Shown here piece by piece: positions 41,704-50,713 of a stretch of 64,000 nt of DNA (position 1 is the stretch's first letter; each line of letters begins with the position of its first letter). Source of the DNA: an uncultured Eubacterium sp. GTDB taxonomy: Bacteria > Bacillota > Clostridia > Lachnospirales > Lachnospiraceae. The stretch is taken from assembly GCA_910578975.1 (NCBI GenBank), contig CAJTRZ010000001.1, positions 1-64,000 of the forward strand. The letters are read 5' to 3'. The translations under genes and the position numbers were made by a program. The notes below the pieces were generated by a model. The model ran no database searches, had not been told where the DNA came from, and worked only from the letters and a program-made list of their open reading frames with translations.

Positions 41704-42546
41704 CTATTTCATGTTCTTTCCGTCACGTCTTCTAACGATCATCTTGTTAGACTGTTTATTCTTTTTACGAGTCTTCAAACCAAGTGCTGGTTTACCCCAA
41801 GGTGTACATGGACCCGGACGACCAACTGGTGCACGTCCTTCACCACCACCGTGTGGATGGTCATTAGGGTTCATAACAGAACCACGAACTGTAGGTCTGA
41901 TACCCATATTACGCTTACGTCCTGCCTTACCAATATTTACAAGACCATGTTCAATGTTGCCAACAGTACCGATTGTTGCTCTACAAACGATTGGTACCAT
42001 TCTCATTTCGCCTGAAGGAAGCCTTAATGTTGCATATTTGCCTTCCTTAGCCATTAACTGAGCTACGTTACCAGCTGCACGAACTAACTGTCCACCCTTA
42101 CCTGGATATAACTCAATGTTGTGAATTTCTGTACCAACTGGAATAGCTGATAATGGTAAGCAGTTTCCTACTTTAACTTCAGCGTTCTCACCGTTCATAA
42201 GTACATCACCAACTTTTAATCCGTTAGGAGCAAGGATATAAGCCTTTTCACCGTCAGCGTAGCAAATTAATGCAATGTTTGCTGTTCTGTTTGGATCATA
42301 TTCAATACTCTTAACTGTTGCAGGAATGTCAACTTTATTTCTCTTAAAGTCAATCATTCTGTATTTTCTTCTAGAACCACCACCATGGTGTCTAACTGTT
42401 ATTTTACCCTGATTGTTACGACCTGCTGTCTTCTTGAGAGATTTTGTTAAAGACTTCTCTGGAGTAGCCTTTGTAATCTCTGCATTATCAAGCATAGTCA
42501 TAGCTCTTCTTGAAGGTGTATATGGGTTAAATGTCTTAATTCCCAT
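41704..42546 (-). CDS. rplB: 50S ribosomal protein L2
   Basis: 280 aa. The C-terminal block VRGSVMNPNDHPHGGGEGRAPVGRPGP contains the conserved His of the peptidyl-transferase neighbourhood, and the N terminus KTFNPYTPSRR is typical. 13 nt before rpsS. Confidence 0.98.
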   Translation of the reverse strand: MGIKTFNPYTPSRRAMTMLDNAEITKATPEKSLTKSLKKTAGRNNQGKITVRHHGGGSRRKYRMIDFKRNKVDIPATVKSIEYDPNRTANIALICYADGEKAYILAPNGLKVGDVLMNGENAEVKVGNCLPLSAIPVGTEIHNIELYPGKGGQLVRAAGNVAQLMAKEGKYATLRLPSGEMRMVPIVCRATIGTVGNIEHGLVNIGKAGRKRNMGIRPTVRGSVMNPNDHPHGGGEGRAPVGRPGPCTPWGKPALGLKTRKKNKQSNKMIVRRRDGKNMK

Positions 42547-42614
42547 TTTCTTTCTCCTTTCAAATCAATGTCAATTTGTTATCACGCTTTTCTTGCGTTT
42601 AATCTTGTTTAAAA

Positions 42615-42914
42615 TTATAGACCTGCGAAGATTTCGATATCTGCACTGTCTTCTGTCAACTGAACAACTGCTTTTTTCTTTGCTGCTGTCTTTCCAGTTA
42701 CATAACCACGTCTCTTATTCTTTCCGCTTAAGTTCATTGTCTTAACGCTGTCTACTTTTGCTCCTTCGAACATTTTTTCAACTGCGTCAGCAACCTGTGA
42801 CTTAGTCGCATCTGTGTGAACGTAGAATGTATATTTCTTTTCTGCCATAGCGTTCATACTTTTTTCAGTAATAACTGGTGAAAGTATCACGTCATAATAT
42901 TTAATATCTGCCAT
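42615..42914 (-). CDS. rplW: 50S ribosomal protein L23
   Basis: 99 aa. DVILSPVITEKSMN at the start and FEGAKVDSVKTMNLSGKNKRRG in the loop identify L23, the docking site for trigger factor and SRP at the tunnel exit. Its ATG overlaps the rplD stop by one base. Confidence 0.97.
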   Translation of the reverse strand: MADIKYYDVILSPVITEKSMNAMAEKKYTFYVHTDATKSQVADAVEKMFEGAKVDSVKTMNLSGKNKRRGYVTGKTAAKKKAVVQLTEDSADIEIFAGL

Positions 42915-43534
42915 TATGCGTACACCTCCTCAATTGTTGCTACAGCTGCCTTTTCAACTACTACTGTATCGTATTTAAGAATATCGTATACATTGATTGT
43001 ATTTGTTAAAGCAGTTTTCACTGTAGGGATGTTCTTAGCTGATTTTACTGTGTTTGCATCATTTTCGTTTAATACTACTAATGCCTTTTCAGCGTTTAAG
43101 TTTGCCATAACCTTTGCAAATTCCTTTGTCTTAGGAGCGTCAAACTTAAGTTCATCAACTACGATTAATTTTCCTTCGTTAACTCTTGATGTCAATGCTG
43201 ACTTAAGAGCCAGTCTCTTTTCTTTCTTATTCATTTTAAATGAATAATCTCTAGGTGTTGGAGCAAAAACAACTCCGCCGCCTGTCCACTGTGGAGATCT
43301 TGTAGAACCCTGTCTTGCATGACCAGTTCCTTTCTGTCTCCATGGTTTTCTACCACCGCCGCTCACTTCTGAACGAGTCTTCGCCTTCTGTGTTCCCTGA
43401 CGGTTATTTGCGAGCTGGCTTACTACAGCCTGATGTACTAAATTTTCATTTACTTCTACACCAAATACTGCATCGCTAAGTTCGATTGTTCCAACTTCGC
43501 TTCCTTCCATATTTAAAACAGATACTTTTGCCAT
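42914..43534 (-). CDS. rplD: 50S ribosomal protein L4
   Basis: 206 aa. The extended loop RSEVSGGGRKPWRQKGTGHARQGSTRSPQWTGGGVVFAP is diagnostic. In many bacteria L4 also represses its own S10 operon by binding the leader. Confidence 0.98.
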   Translation of the reverse strand: MAKVSVLNMEGSEVGTIELSDAVFGVEVNENLVHQAVVSQLANNRQGTQKAKTRSEVSGGGRKPWRQKGTGHARQGSTRSPQWTGGGVVFAPTPRDYSFKMNKKEKRLALKSALTSRVNEGKLIVVDELKFDAPKTKEFAKVMANLNAEKALVVLNENDANTVKSAKNIPTVKTALTNTINVYDILKYDTVVVEKAAVATIEEVYA

Positions 43535-43557
43535 CTGTGCGTTCCTCCTTTCAAATA

Positions 43558-44187
43558 CTACTTACCGGCTTTCACAGATTCTTTAATTGTTACTAAAGCT
43601 TTCTTAGGTCCCGGTACAGCACCTTTAACTAAGAGTAAATTCTTTTCAGCGTCAACTCTAACGATTTCAAGGTTCTGAGTTGTCACCTGCTTGCCACCCA
43701 TGTGACCAGGCATTTTCTTTCCTTTGAATACCTTACTTGGTGATGAACATGCACCATTTGAACCAGCATGTCTATGGTATTTAGAACCATGAGCCATAGG
43801 TCCTCTTGACTGTCCATGTCTCTTAATTGCGCCCTGGAATCCCTTTCCCTTTGCAACTGCAGTAGCATCAACCTTATCTCCGGCTTCAAAAATTTCAGCC
43901 TTGATTTCATCTTTTACTGCATACTCACCTTCGAGTTTAAATTCTCTTACAAATCTCTTGTAAGATACGCCTGCCTTATCAAACATTCCCTTTACAGGCT
44001 TGTTGACAAGTTTTTCTCTGATATCTTCGAAACCAACCTGAACTGCTGCGTATCCATCATTCTCAACTGTCTTAACCTGTGTCACTACACATGGTCCAGC
44101 CTGAAGAACTGTAACTGGTACTAATTCGCCAGCTTCGTTGAATATCTGAGTCATTCCAACTTTTCTTGCTAAAATAGCTTTCTTCAT
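43558..44187 (-). CDS. rplC: 50S ribosomal protein L3
   Basis: 209 aa. KAILARKVGMTQIFNEAGELVPVTVL and GSKYHRHAGSNGACSSPSKVFKGKKMPGHMGGKQVT identify L3; the second contains the loop approaching the peptidyl-transferase centre. A 115-nt gap separates it from rpsJ. Confidence 0.98.
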   Translation of the reverse strand: MKKAILARKVGMTQIFNEAGELVPVTVLQAGPCVVTQVKTVENDGYAAVQVGFEDIREKLVNKPVKGMFDKAGVSYKRFVREFKLEGEYAVKDEIKAEIFEAGDKVDATAVAKGKGFQGAIKRHGQSRGPMAHGSKYHRHAGSNGACSSPSKVFKGKKMPGHMGGKQVTTQNLEIVRVDAEKNLLLVKGAVPGPKKALVTIKESVKAGK

Positions 44188-44302
44188 TCTTATTACCTCC
44201 TGTTAATCTACAGCGGATCGCTTTCTGCGATCATCCTAGAACAGTTTTGTAACTAACTCATTTGATTAATTACCTATATAAAACCTTCAAGGATAATTCT
44301 CA

Positions 44303-44617
44303 CTATTTGTTCTTCATCTTAATATCAATATACACACCTGCCGGCATTTCAAGCTTAGATAAAGCTTCTACTGCCTTCTGGTTTGGAGCAATGATATCGA
44401 TGAGTCTCTTATGAGTTCTCTGTTCAAACTGCTCTCTGGAATCTTTGTACTTATGAACAGCTCTAAGAATAGTAATAACTTCTTTCTTAGTTGGTAGAGG
44501 TACCGGACCACTAACTTCTGTTCCTGTTCTCTTTGCAGTTTCAACAATTTTCTTAGCTGACTGATCTACTAATTTGTGATCGTAAGCCTTCAGTGTAATT
44601 CTCATTACTTGTGCCAT
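44303..44617 (-). CDS. rpsJ: 30S ribosomal protein S10
   Basis: 104 aa, first gene of the superoperon. MRITLKAYDHKLVDQSAKKIVETAKRTGTEVSGPVPLPTKKE is diagnostic. AGGAGG lies 11 nt before the first ATG. The stop codon is TAG. The tuf/fusA/rpsG/rpsL genes, often just upstream in other bacteria, are not here. Confidence 0.98.
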   Translation of the reverse strand: MAQVMRITLKAYDHKLVDQSAKKIVETAKRTGTEVSGPVPLPTKKEVITILRAVHKYKDSREQFEQRTHKRLIDIIAPNQKAVEALSKLEMPAGVYIDIKMKNK

Positions 44618-44857
44618 AAAAAAAGCCGCCTCCTTTTCGTACTATTTTAAACTCTAGCACGACAAGCGGTGACCGTACAACCTTTCCGTGTGTGTCATAT
44701 TTTATATCATACTCGCACGGCGTTTCCACTCCCTGGTGGACTAATTTTTGTACAGTGACTTGTCGCCAGTTTCCTAACTTGACATTCGCTCCACGGAAAA
44801 CCTGCATCTTTCGTATGCAGCAACCTCACGTTTCAACGCTATCAATGTCACAGCACG
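44618..44857 (-). promoter_or_regulatory. S10-operon leader, probable L4-type autoregulatory RNA
   Basis: The leader between promoter and rpsJ is GC-richer than the surroundings and can fold extensively: GACAAGUCACUGUAC near 44745-44765 can pair with GUACGGUCACCGCUUGUC near 44654-44676, and the part between contains CCGUG/CACGG pairs. This is the place and size of the Firmicutes S10-operon leader. An 84-codon open frame inside it has no recognisable protein and is taken as chance. Confidence 0.55.
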
Positions 44858-44861
44858 AACA

Positions 44862-44890
44862 ATAATAACATAAGGGGTTACAAATTGCAA
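44862..44890 (-). promoter_or_regulatory. Promoter of the S10-spc-alpha superoperon
   Basis: Minus-strand TTGCAA (44885-44890) and TATTAT (44862-44867) with a 17-bp spacer; start near 44855, about 240 nt before rpsJ. Confidence 0.6.
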
Positions 44891-45019
44891 CCCCCAAAAT
44901 ACAAAAAGTTCCAAGTCGTGCAAAACTATGTATTTACTGTCTGTAAATAAAATATCACACACTTTTTCGAAGTCAAATACAGAAATTGTTATTTATTTCT
45001 TATTTATTATAGAAGAAAC

Positions 45020-45322
45020 TCATATTTTTGAATAGACTGTTATCTCTATTTTATTTCCAAATATTTTTTCTAAATCATTTGTAACAATCAATTGTTCTTT
45101 CTGTTGTTTGGGCAATTTCTTTATATAATACTCCAACCTACTTGCCAGAACTCTGTTCTCAGACTTCCATGCTATTTCCAATCCTGTCACTTTATGTGTT
45201 CTTGTATACTTTGCACTTTTTTCACCCCGAGATTTATGTTCTTCGATTCTTCTGTTTAAATCTGTTGTGATTCCAGTATAAAGAGTATTATCTTCACATC
45301 TTAATATATAAGTATAGTACAT
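45020..45322 (-). CDS. GIY-YIG domain protein (YhbQ/YazA type)
   Basis: Single-domain GIY-YIG nuclease-like protein. The family motifs appear as YYTYILRCEDNTLYTGIT (Y-x-Y and the TGI equivalent of YIG, residues 2-19), the Arg in DLNRRIEEH, and the Glu near LASRLEYYIKKL. The ATG at 45322 follows GGAAGAGG and gives 100 aa, the family size. Members are thought to act on branched or damaged DNA but the cellular role is unclear. Confidence 0.88.
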   Translation of the reverse strand: MYYTYILRCEDNTLYTGITTDLNRRIEEHKSRGEKSAKYTRTHKVTGLEIAWKSENRVLASRLEYYIKKLPKQQKEQLIVTNDLEKIFGNKIEITVYSKI

Positions 45323-45397
45323 TTTCCTCTTCCTATCGGATCTACCTTTTATTTTTAATTCTCTTTTCATTATTATATATTGGGGAACTTTTTTATA

Positions 45398-45444
45398 CAA
45401 AAAATATTGGTTTAAAAGTTATTTATGACTTTCAAACCAATATT
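45398..45444 (-). terminator. Terminator of ddh
   Basis: AATATTGGTTT (45403-45413) and AAACCAATATT (45434-45444) form an 11-bp perfect stem, followed on the minus strand by UUUUUUG. It starts 13 nt after the ddh stop. Confidence 0.85.
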
Positions 45445-45456
45445 TAAAATTACATA

Positions 45457-46443
45457 CTATAACATTTCTTTTCTCAATTCTGCCCCACTCTTAGCACTGA
45501 GATAAGCTGGTGCAATATCAAATACCGTCTTGCATCCACTTTGACCTTCCTGGCTCAGCTTATGTGCTGCTCGTGCATAAGCGACTAACACACTGGATGT
45601 AAACTCAGGATTTGAATCCAATTTGAGACTATATTCAATCAGATGTTTATTTTCTTTATTCCAACCGGTCACACCACTTCTAAGTACAAATCCACCATGA
45701 GGAATTCCACTATGATTTTCCATCAGTTCTTCCTCACTAATGAAATGTACTGTTGTATCATAATCAGCAAAGTAGTTTGGCATTGTCTTAATCTCTTCTT
45801 CTACCTTTGCTGCATCTGCTCCATCCTCTAAAACAACAAAACATTCTCTTGTATGCTTTTGTCTCGTAGTAAGTTCCGGATTCGTTCCTTCACGCACTGC
45901 ATCGAGAGCGCTATCTACAGGAATAGTATACTGCTTAGCATTCTTTACACCTTCAATACGGCGGATTGCATCAGAATGTCCCTGACTTACACCTTTTCCC
46001 CAGAATGTATAATCATTTCCCTCTGGTAAAATTGCGTTAGCATACAAACGGTTCAGTGAAAACATTCCTGGATCCCATCCTACAGAAATAATCCCAACTG
46101 TTCCATTTTCTTTTGCCACTTTATCAACATTTGCAAAATGCTCTGGAATTCTTGCATGAGTATCAAAACTATCTATCACATTAAAATACTGTGCAAACTC
46201 CGGAGTCTGCTCTGGTAAATCTGTAGCGCTGCCACCACATAAAATCATAACATCAATTTTGTCCTTCCAATCTGCTGCTTCTTCTACCTTACATACTGCT
46301 GCTGTTTCTGTAAGAATAGAAACAGTAGATGGTTCTCTACGTGTAAATACTGCAACCAGTTCCATATCATCATTCTGTTTAATCGCACATTCCACACCAC
46401 GTCCTAAATTTCCATAACCTAAAATTCCAATACGTGTACTCAT
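45457..46443 (-). CDS. ddh: meso-Diaminopimelate D-dehydrogenase
   Basis: NADPH-dependent enzyme that makes meso-diaminopimelate directly from tetrahydrodipicolinate and ammonia, a one-step alternative for lysine and peptidoglycan synthesis. The Rossmann motif GILGYGNLGRGVE (about 5-17) is followed by VAVFTRREP. The internal blocks GWDPGMFSLNRLYANAILP and WGKGVSQGHSDAIRRIEGV line the substrate site in this family. The ATG at 46443 follows AAGGAG by 8 nt, giving 328 aa (Corynebacterium enzyme 320). Monocistronic. Confidence 0.95.
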   Translation of the reverse strand: MSTRIGILGYGNLGRGVECAIKQNDDMELVAVFTRREPSTVSILTETAAVCKVEEAADWKDKIDVMILCGGSATDLPEQTPEFAQYFNVIDSFDTHARIPEHFANVDKVAKENGTVGIISVGWDPGMFSLNRLYANAILPEGNDYTFWGKGVSQGHSDAIRRIEGVKNAKQYTIPVDSALDAVREGTNPELTTRQKHTRECFVVLEDGADAAKVEEEIKTMPNYFADYDTTVHFISEEELMENHSGIPHGGFVLRSGVTGWNKENKHLIEYSLKLDSNPEFTSSVLVAYARAAHKLSQEGQSGCKTVFDIAPAYLSAKSGAELRKEML

Positions 46444-46559
46444 TTTCTTTCTCCTTACTCTCATTATTTATATTGTAGGAACTCCAAATACGACAATTTG
46501 TTTTCCTTTTTTCACACGATTTCTATCATAGCACAAATACAAAAAAATTTTAATAGTTT

Positions 46560-47915
46560 TTAGATGAGTCCTTGTATAATAATAATTAAAATCAAGATTG
46601 GTAAAACAAATTGAAAATATGGTTTCAGCCATTTAGCAAAACGTATTCCTCTTCCTGTATTACATTCTTCATAGTATTTATCAAATCCCCATCCAAACTT
46701 TGTCGTACAGAAAATCAGGAAAATCAACGAACCAATTGGAAGTAACAGATTACTTACAAGAAAATCCTCACTGTCTAAAACATCTCTTCCGCCTATCAGA
46801 TGCAGACTCTTCCATACATTATAACCAAGTACACATGGCATACTAGCAATTAAAACAATAATTCCATTAATTAATACTGCCTTTTTGCGTCCCCAGTGAA
46901 ACATATCTATACAGAAAGAGATAATATTTTCAAAAACAGCAACAATTGTAGAAAAGCTTGCAAATGTCATAAACAGGAAGAATAATGTTCCCCAGACTCT
47001 TCCTCCCGACATATTTACAAATACATTCGGTAATGTGACAAAAATAAGGGACGGTCCCTAATCCGGCTGAACCCCATAAGAAAAACATGCCGGAAAGATT
47101 ATTAATCCTGACATAATTGCCACAAATGTATCCAACGCACTAATGCGCAATGCTTCTCCCGGCAACGAATTATCTCTGCTCATATAACTTCCAAATATCT
47201 CCATAGCAGCGATACCTAAGCTTAGTGTAAAAAATGCCTGATTCATAGCTGCTGTGACAACATTGCCAAAACCGATTTCTTTTACTTTATCCATACTTGG
47301 AATCAAATAAAATCCCAAACCTTTCGATGCTCCCGGAAGCACAATACTATGTACTGCCAAAACAACAATTAATACAAGCAGTGCTGACATCATAAACTTG
47401 CTGATTTTTTCAACACCACTTTGTAATCCTTTAGAACAGACAAAAAACCCCAACACTACTGTCAGAACCATCCAGATTCCCATCTCCACTGGGGAGGATA
47501 AAAGTTCTGAGAACACATTCCCAATAGACTCATTGCTCATATTTTCTTTAAATGTTCCTGTTGTAAATTTAAAGAAATATCCCACCATCCAGCCGGAAAC
47601 TGTTGTATAATACATCATCAGCAAGTAACAGCCTAAAATACAGAACCACCCATGAATATGCCACTTGTGTTTTGGTTTTTCCAATGCTTTATACCCTAAA
47701 ACAACACTCTTTTTACTTGCCCGTCCAATAGCAAGTTCCATTGTCAAAACCGGAACTCCCATACACAACAAAAATACAAGGTACAATAAAACAAATATTC
47801 CACCACCATTTTCTCCTGCCACATACGGAAATCTCCAAACATTGCCTATTCCGATTGCACAACCTGCACTCACCAGAATAAATCCTAATCTCGACTTAAA
47901 TCCCTCTCTTTTCAT
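46560..47915 (-). pseudogene. Sodium:neurotransmitter symporter (SNF) family gene with internal amber codon
   Basis: The frame encodes a bacterial SNF-type Na+-dependent amino-acid transporter. It starts with RLGFILVSAGCAIGIGNVWRFPYVAGENGGG (the Na+/substrate site of helix 1) and continues through about eleven membrane segments to ILIIIIQGLI. After 285 codons there is TAG (47058-47060) in the conserved stretch YGVQPD-stop-GPSLIFVTLPNVF, where relatives have an Ala or similar residue. The remaining 165 codons are in the same frame and fully conserved. A single substitution, readthrough or a sequence error could explain this. Without readthrough the product lacks the last four or so helices. 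Confidence 0.85.
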
Positions 47916-47979
47916 TCTTTCTTTTGCGTATAATAATTACTCCTTTCGAATAATTTCTATACTTATCCTTTCTTAATTA

Positions 47980-48795
47980 TTATCTATTACCCAGTTGCCA
48001 AAAAGCAACTGCACTGGCTGCTGCCACATTTAACGAATCTACTCCATGAGACATCGGAATACATACTGTATAATCACAATTCTCAATTGTATTTTTATCC
48101 AGTCCCTCTCCTTCTGTCCCAAGAATTATCGCCAGACGTTCCTCAGCCTTCAACGCTTTATTATCAATACTTAATGAATTTTCATCTAATGCCATTGCTG
48201 CTGTTTTAAATCCCAAACATCGTAACTGTTCTATGTACTCTGTTTCTTCCTCATCTAAAAAAGTCCACGGAATTTGGAATACAGTCCCCATACTCACTCT
48301 GATTGCACGGCGATACAATGGATTGCTGCAAGCCTGCGTCAACAAAACTGCATCAATATTCAGTGCTGCTGCTGAACGAAAAATCGCTCCAACATTTGTC
48401 GGATTCACTACATTTTCTAAAACTGCAATTCTACGTGTCTCCCTACATACTTCCTCTACAGAAAGTAATCGTGGGCGATACATCGCACAAAGCATTCCTC
48501 TGGTCAGCTGAAAACCTGTAAGTTTCGTTAATACATCAAACTCTGCTGTGTATACCGGTATACTGCCACAACGTTCTATCAAATGTTTTGCCTGCGTTTC
48601 TATATGCCTTTTCTCTACTAAAAAGGATATCGGAACACAACCTGAATCAAGCGCCCGCTCAATAACCAAAGGACTTTCCGCAATAAACATTCCCTTCTCA
48701 GGCTCATGCCTGTTCAATAATTGATTTTCTGTCAATCTGGCATATACATCTAACTCTGGTGCTTTAAAATCTTTGATTTCTATGATGTTAGACAT
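47980..48795 (-). CDS. TrmH/SpoU family RNA 2'-O-methyltransferase
   Basis: SPOUT-class enzyme that methylates the 2'-OH of a tRNA or rRNA nucleotide. Motif 1 VLENVVNPTNVGAIFRSAAAL (about 130-150), motif 2 IILGTEGEGL (about 226-235) and motif 3 CIPMSHGVDSLNVAAASAVAFW (about 247-268) form the knotted SAM site. The N-terminal part (about 1-100) is the substrate-binding domain. 271 aa. Precise target unknown. 15 nt downstream of the GNAT gene. Confidence 0.9.
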   Translation of the reverse strand: MSNIIEIKDFKAPELDVYARLTENQLLNRHEPEKGMFIAESPLVIERALDSGCVPISFLVEKRHIETQAKHLIERCGSIPVYTAEFDVLTKLTGFQLTRGMLCAMYRPRLLSVEEVCRETRRIAVLENVVNPTNVGAIFRSAAALNIDAVLLTQACSNPLYRRAIRVSMGTVFQIPWTFLDEEETEYIEQLRCLGFKTAAMALDENSLSIDNKALKAEERLAIILGTEGEGLDKNTIENCDYTVCIPMSHGVDSLNVAAASAVAFWQLGNR

Positions 48796-48810
48796 CGTAT
48801 TTTCTCCTAA

Positions 48811-49275
48811 TTATAATATTTTTTCCATACCTATCTTTTGTACATGAAGTCCGCATTTTTCATAGAAAGCTTTCGCTTCCTCGTTGCATGCCCACACGTT
48901 TAAAGTTACATTATAACAGCCACTTTGTTTTGCAATCTTCAAAACATGCTGATAAAGTTTCGTTCCAACTCCTTTTCCCCGTATACCTTCTAAAACGCAT
49001 AAATCATCTATGTACAAAGTTTTTATATGCGTTAATAAATTTGAATGATTTTCCTGAAATATGCAAAATGCATAACCTATTATTTTTTCCTCTTCCTCAG
49101 CAACATATATCGGGCGGTTATAGTCCTCTAATAATTCATTCAATTCCTCTGAAGTATATTTTTTTGTACCTGCCTGAAACAAGTCCGGACGTCCATCAGA
49201 ATGTACTTTTGCCACCTGATATAATAATGTCTCTATCTGTGGAATATCCTTTTTTTCTGCTTTCCTAATATACAT
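48811..49275 (-). CDS. GNAT family N-acetyltransferase
   Basis: 154 aa with a complete GNAT fold. The strand-helix IYVAEEEEKIIGYAFCIF, the acetyl-CoA pyrophosphate loop VLEGIRGKGVGTKLYQHVLK (R-G-K-G-V-G as Q/R-x-x-G-x-G/A, about 100-119) and the C-terminal NVTLNVWACNEEAKAFYEKCGL are present. The substrate is unknown. In a short operon with the following acetyltransferase and TrmH-like genes. Confidence 0.88.
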   Translation of the reverse strand: MYIRKAEKKDIPQIETLLYQVAKVHSDGRPDLFQAGTKKYTSEELNELLEDYNRPIYVAEEEEKIIGYAFCIFQENHSNLLTHIKTLYIDDLCVLEGIRGKGVGTKLYQHVLKIAKQSGCYNVTLNVWACNEEAKAFYEKCGLHVQKIGMEKIL

Positions 49276-49290
49276 ATGTCATCCCTTCCT

Positions 49291-49830
49291 TTACTTTTTA
49301 AAAAGTACATAATTTTCATTCTCAATTGACACATTGTCTAACAGATGCTGAAAAATATCCTTATTAAATTTCTCATCAGCACACAACACTTCCATATCCA
49401 TTCCTCTATACTTTAAATAATATAAAGTTTCATGAAATCCATTTCTTAAATAAAATTTCCGTCTTGCTTTTCTCTGAGCAATATTAGATGCCTCTTCTTC
49501 GATTGCCTCTAAATCCACTACCACCTGACAATCAGCATATTGTTTTTTTATCAAAGATAATCCCTGTCCTCCATACCCCATGGACCGTTTCTCACTGTCA
49601 ATTGCCAAAAAGAAAATATATGCAGTGTTTTCGTCGGTTAGCATCGCACAATAACCTACAAATTGTTCTTTATCATAAAATGCCCAGACTTCAAATATTT
49701 TTTCATCAATTAATTGAATGATCTGTTCTATATCCATACGTTCCTCTTTCGGAAACGCATTATTATTTATCTTTTGCCATTTATCTATTTCTTCAAAATC
49801 CGCAGTTATTTTTTTCATATGTAAACTCAT
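49291..49830 (-). CDS. GNAT family N-acetyltransferase
   Basis: 179 aa. AYIFFLAIDSEKRSMGYGGQGLSLIKKQY is the strand-loop-helix that binds acetyl-CoA, with the pyrophosphate loop KRSMGYGG (less canonical than in the neighbour). The end, FYLRNGFHETLYYLKYRG, is typical of the family. Separated from the next GNAT gene by 15 nt. The two are not close paralogues. Confidence 0.85.
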   Translation of the reverse strand: MSLHMKKITADFEEIDKWQKINNNAFPKEERMDIEQIIQLIDEKIFEVWAFYDKEQFVGYCAMLTDENTAYIFFLAIDSEKRSMGYGGQGLSLIKKQYADCQVVVDLEAIEEEASNIAQRKARRKFYLRNGFHETLYYLKYRGMDMEVLCADEKFNKDIFQHLLDNVSIENENYVLFKK

Positions 49831-49959
49831 TTTCTTTTCTCCACTATTAATAAATATCTGTTTTGTCTTTTATGACATTCACCTGTCGAGTATTATAACA
49901 TAAGAACAGCGTTAATCAAAATGACCAACGCTGTTTTTATTAATTATATTTTCCAGATT

Positions 49960-50499
49960 TTAATAATTTTCAGCATGTACTTCAAAATAACTTTGTGGAT
50001 GAGCGCATGTCGGACAAATCTCAGGTGCATTTGTTCCAACAACAATATGTCCACAATTCCTACATTCCCAAACCTTCACTTCGCTCTTTTCGAATACTGC
50101 TTTTGTTTCTACATTTTTCAGTAACGCACGATATCTTTCTTCATGGTGCTTTTCAATCGCTGCTACCAAACGAAACTTCTCTGCAAGTTCCGGAAAACCT
50201 TCTTCTTCAGCAGTCTTGGCAAAACCTTCATACATATCTGTCCATTCATAGTTTTCACCTTCTGCTGCAGCTGCAAGATTCTGTGTTGTATCACCAATAC
50301 CATTTAATTCTTTAAACCACATCTTTGCATGTTCTTTTTCATTATTTGCTGTATCCAGAAATAGAGAAGATATCTGTTCATATCCTTCTTTCTTAGCTAC
50401 AGAAGCAAAGTATGTATATTTATTTCTTGCCTGTGATTCTCCAGCAAATGCCGCCTCCAAATTTTTTTCTGTTTTTGTTCCTTCATATTTGTTTGCCAT
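49960..50499 (-). CDS. Rubrerythrin (NADH peroxidase type)
   Basis: Diiron peroxidase that removes H2O2 in anaerobes. The N-terminal four-helix domain has FAGESQARNKYTYFA (first Glu ligand pair, about 18-32) and TANNEKEHAKMWF (E-x-x-H, about 50-62), then AAIEKHHEERY (about 128-138). The C-terminal rubredoxin-like domain has CRNCGH and CPTCAHP, the four iron-binding cysteines. 179 aa, AGGAGG upstream, single gene. Confidence 0.95.
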   Translation of the reverse strand: MANKYEGTKTEKNLEAAFAGESQARNKYTYFASVAKKEGYEQISSLFLDTANNEKEHAKMWFKELNGIGDTTQNLAAAAEGENYEWTDMYEGFAKTAEEEGFPELAEKFRLVAAIEKHHEERYRALLKNVETKAVFEKSEVKVWECRNCGHIVVGTNAPEICPTCAHPQSYFEVHAENY

Positions 50500-50713
50500 T
50501 GTAAATTCCTCCTTTTTTCTTTAATTTTTATAAATATTATACATATTTTTTTTAAATAATACCATTCTTTTCCTCTTATTTGTGTCTTTTTATTTATTAT
50601 GTTAAAATATGAAACAGAATCTAAAAAGAGAACCTATCTCTAAACGGTGAAAAAACATTTTACACTTATCCGAGATTCAAAAAAACAATAAAATTTTTAA
50701 AGGAAACAGACAA

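Noticed and set aside
44553..44807. 84-codon minus-strand open frame upstream of and overlapping rpsJ
   Set aside because: It lies in the folded S10 leader, overlaps rpsJ in another frame, and shows no protein family. It is best explained as structured leader RNA.
47058..47060. Reassignment of TAG as a sense codon in this organism
   Set aside because: Several intact genes in the window, including rpsJ, rplQ, ecfT and the DpnA-like gene, use TAG as their normal stop.
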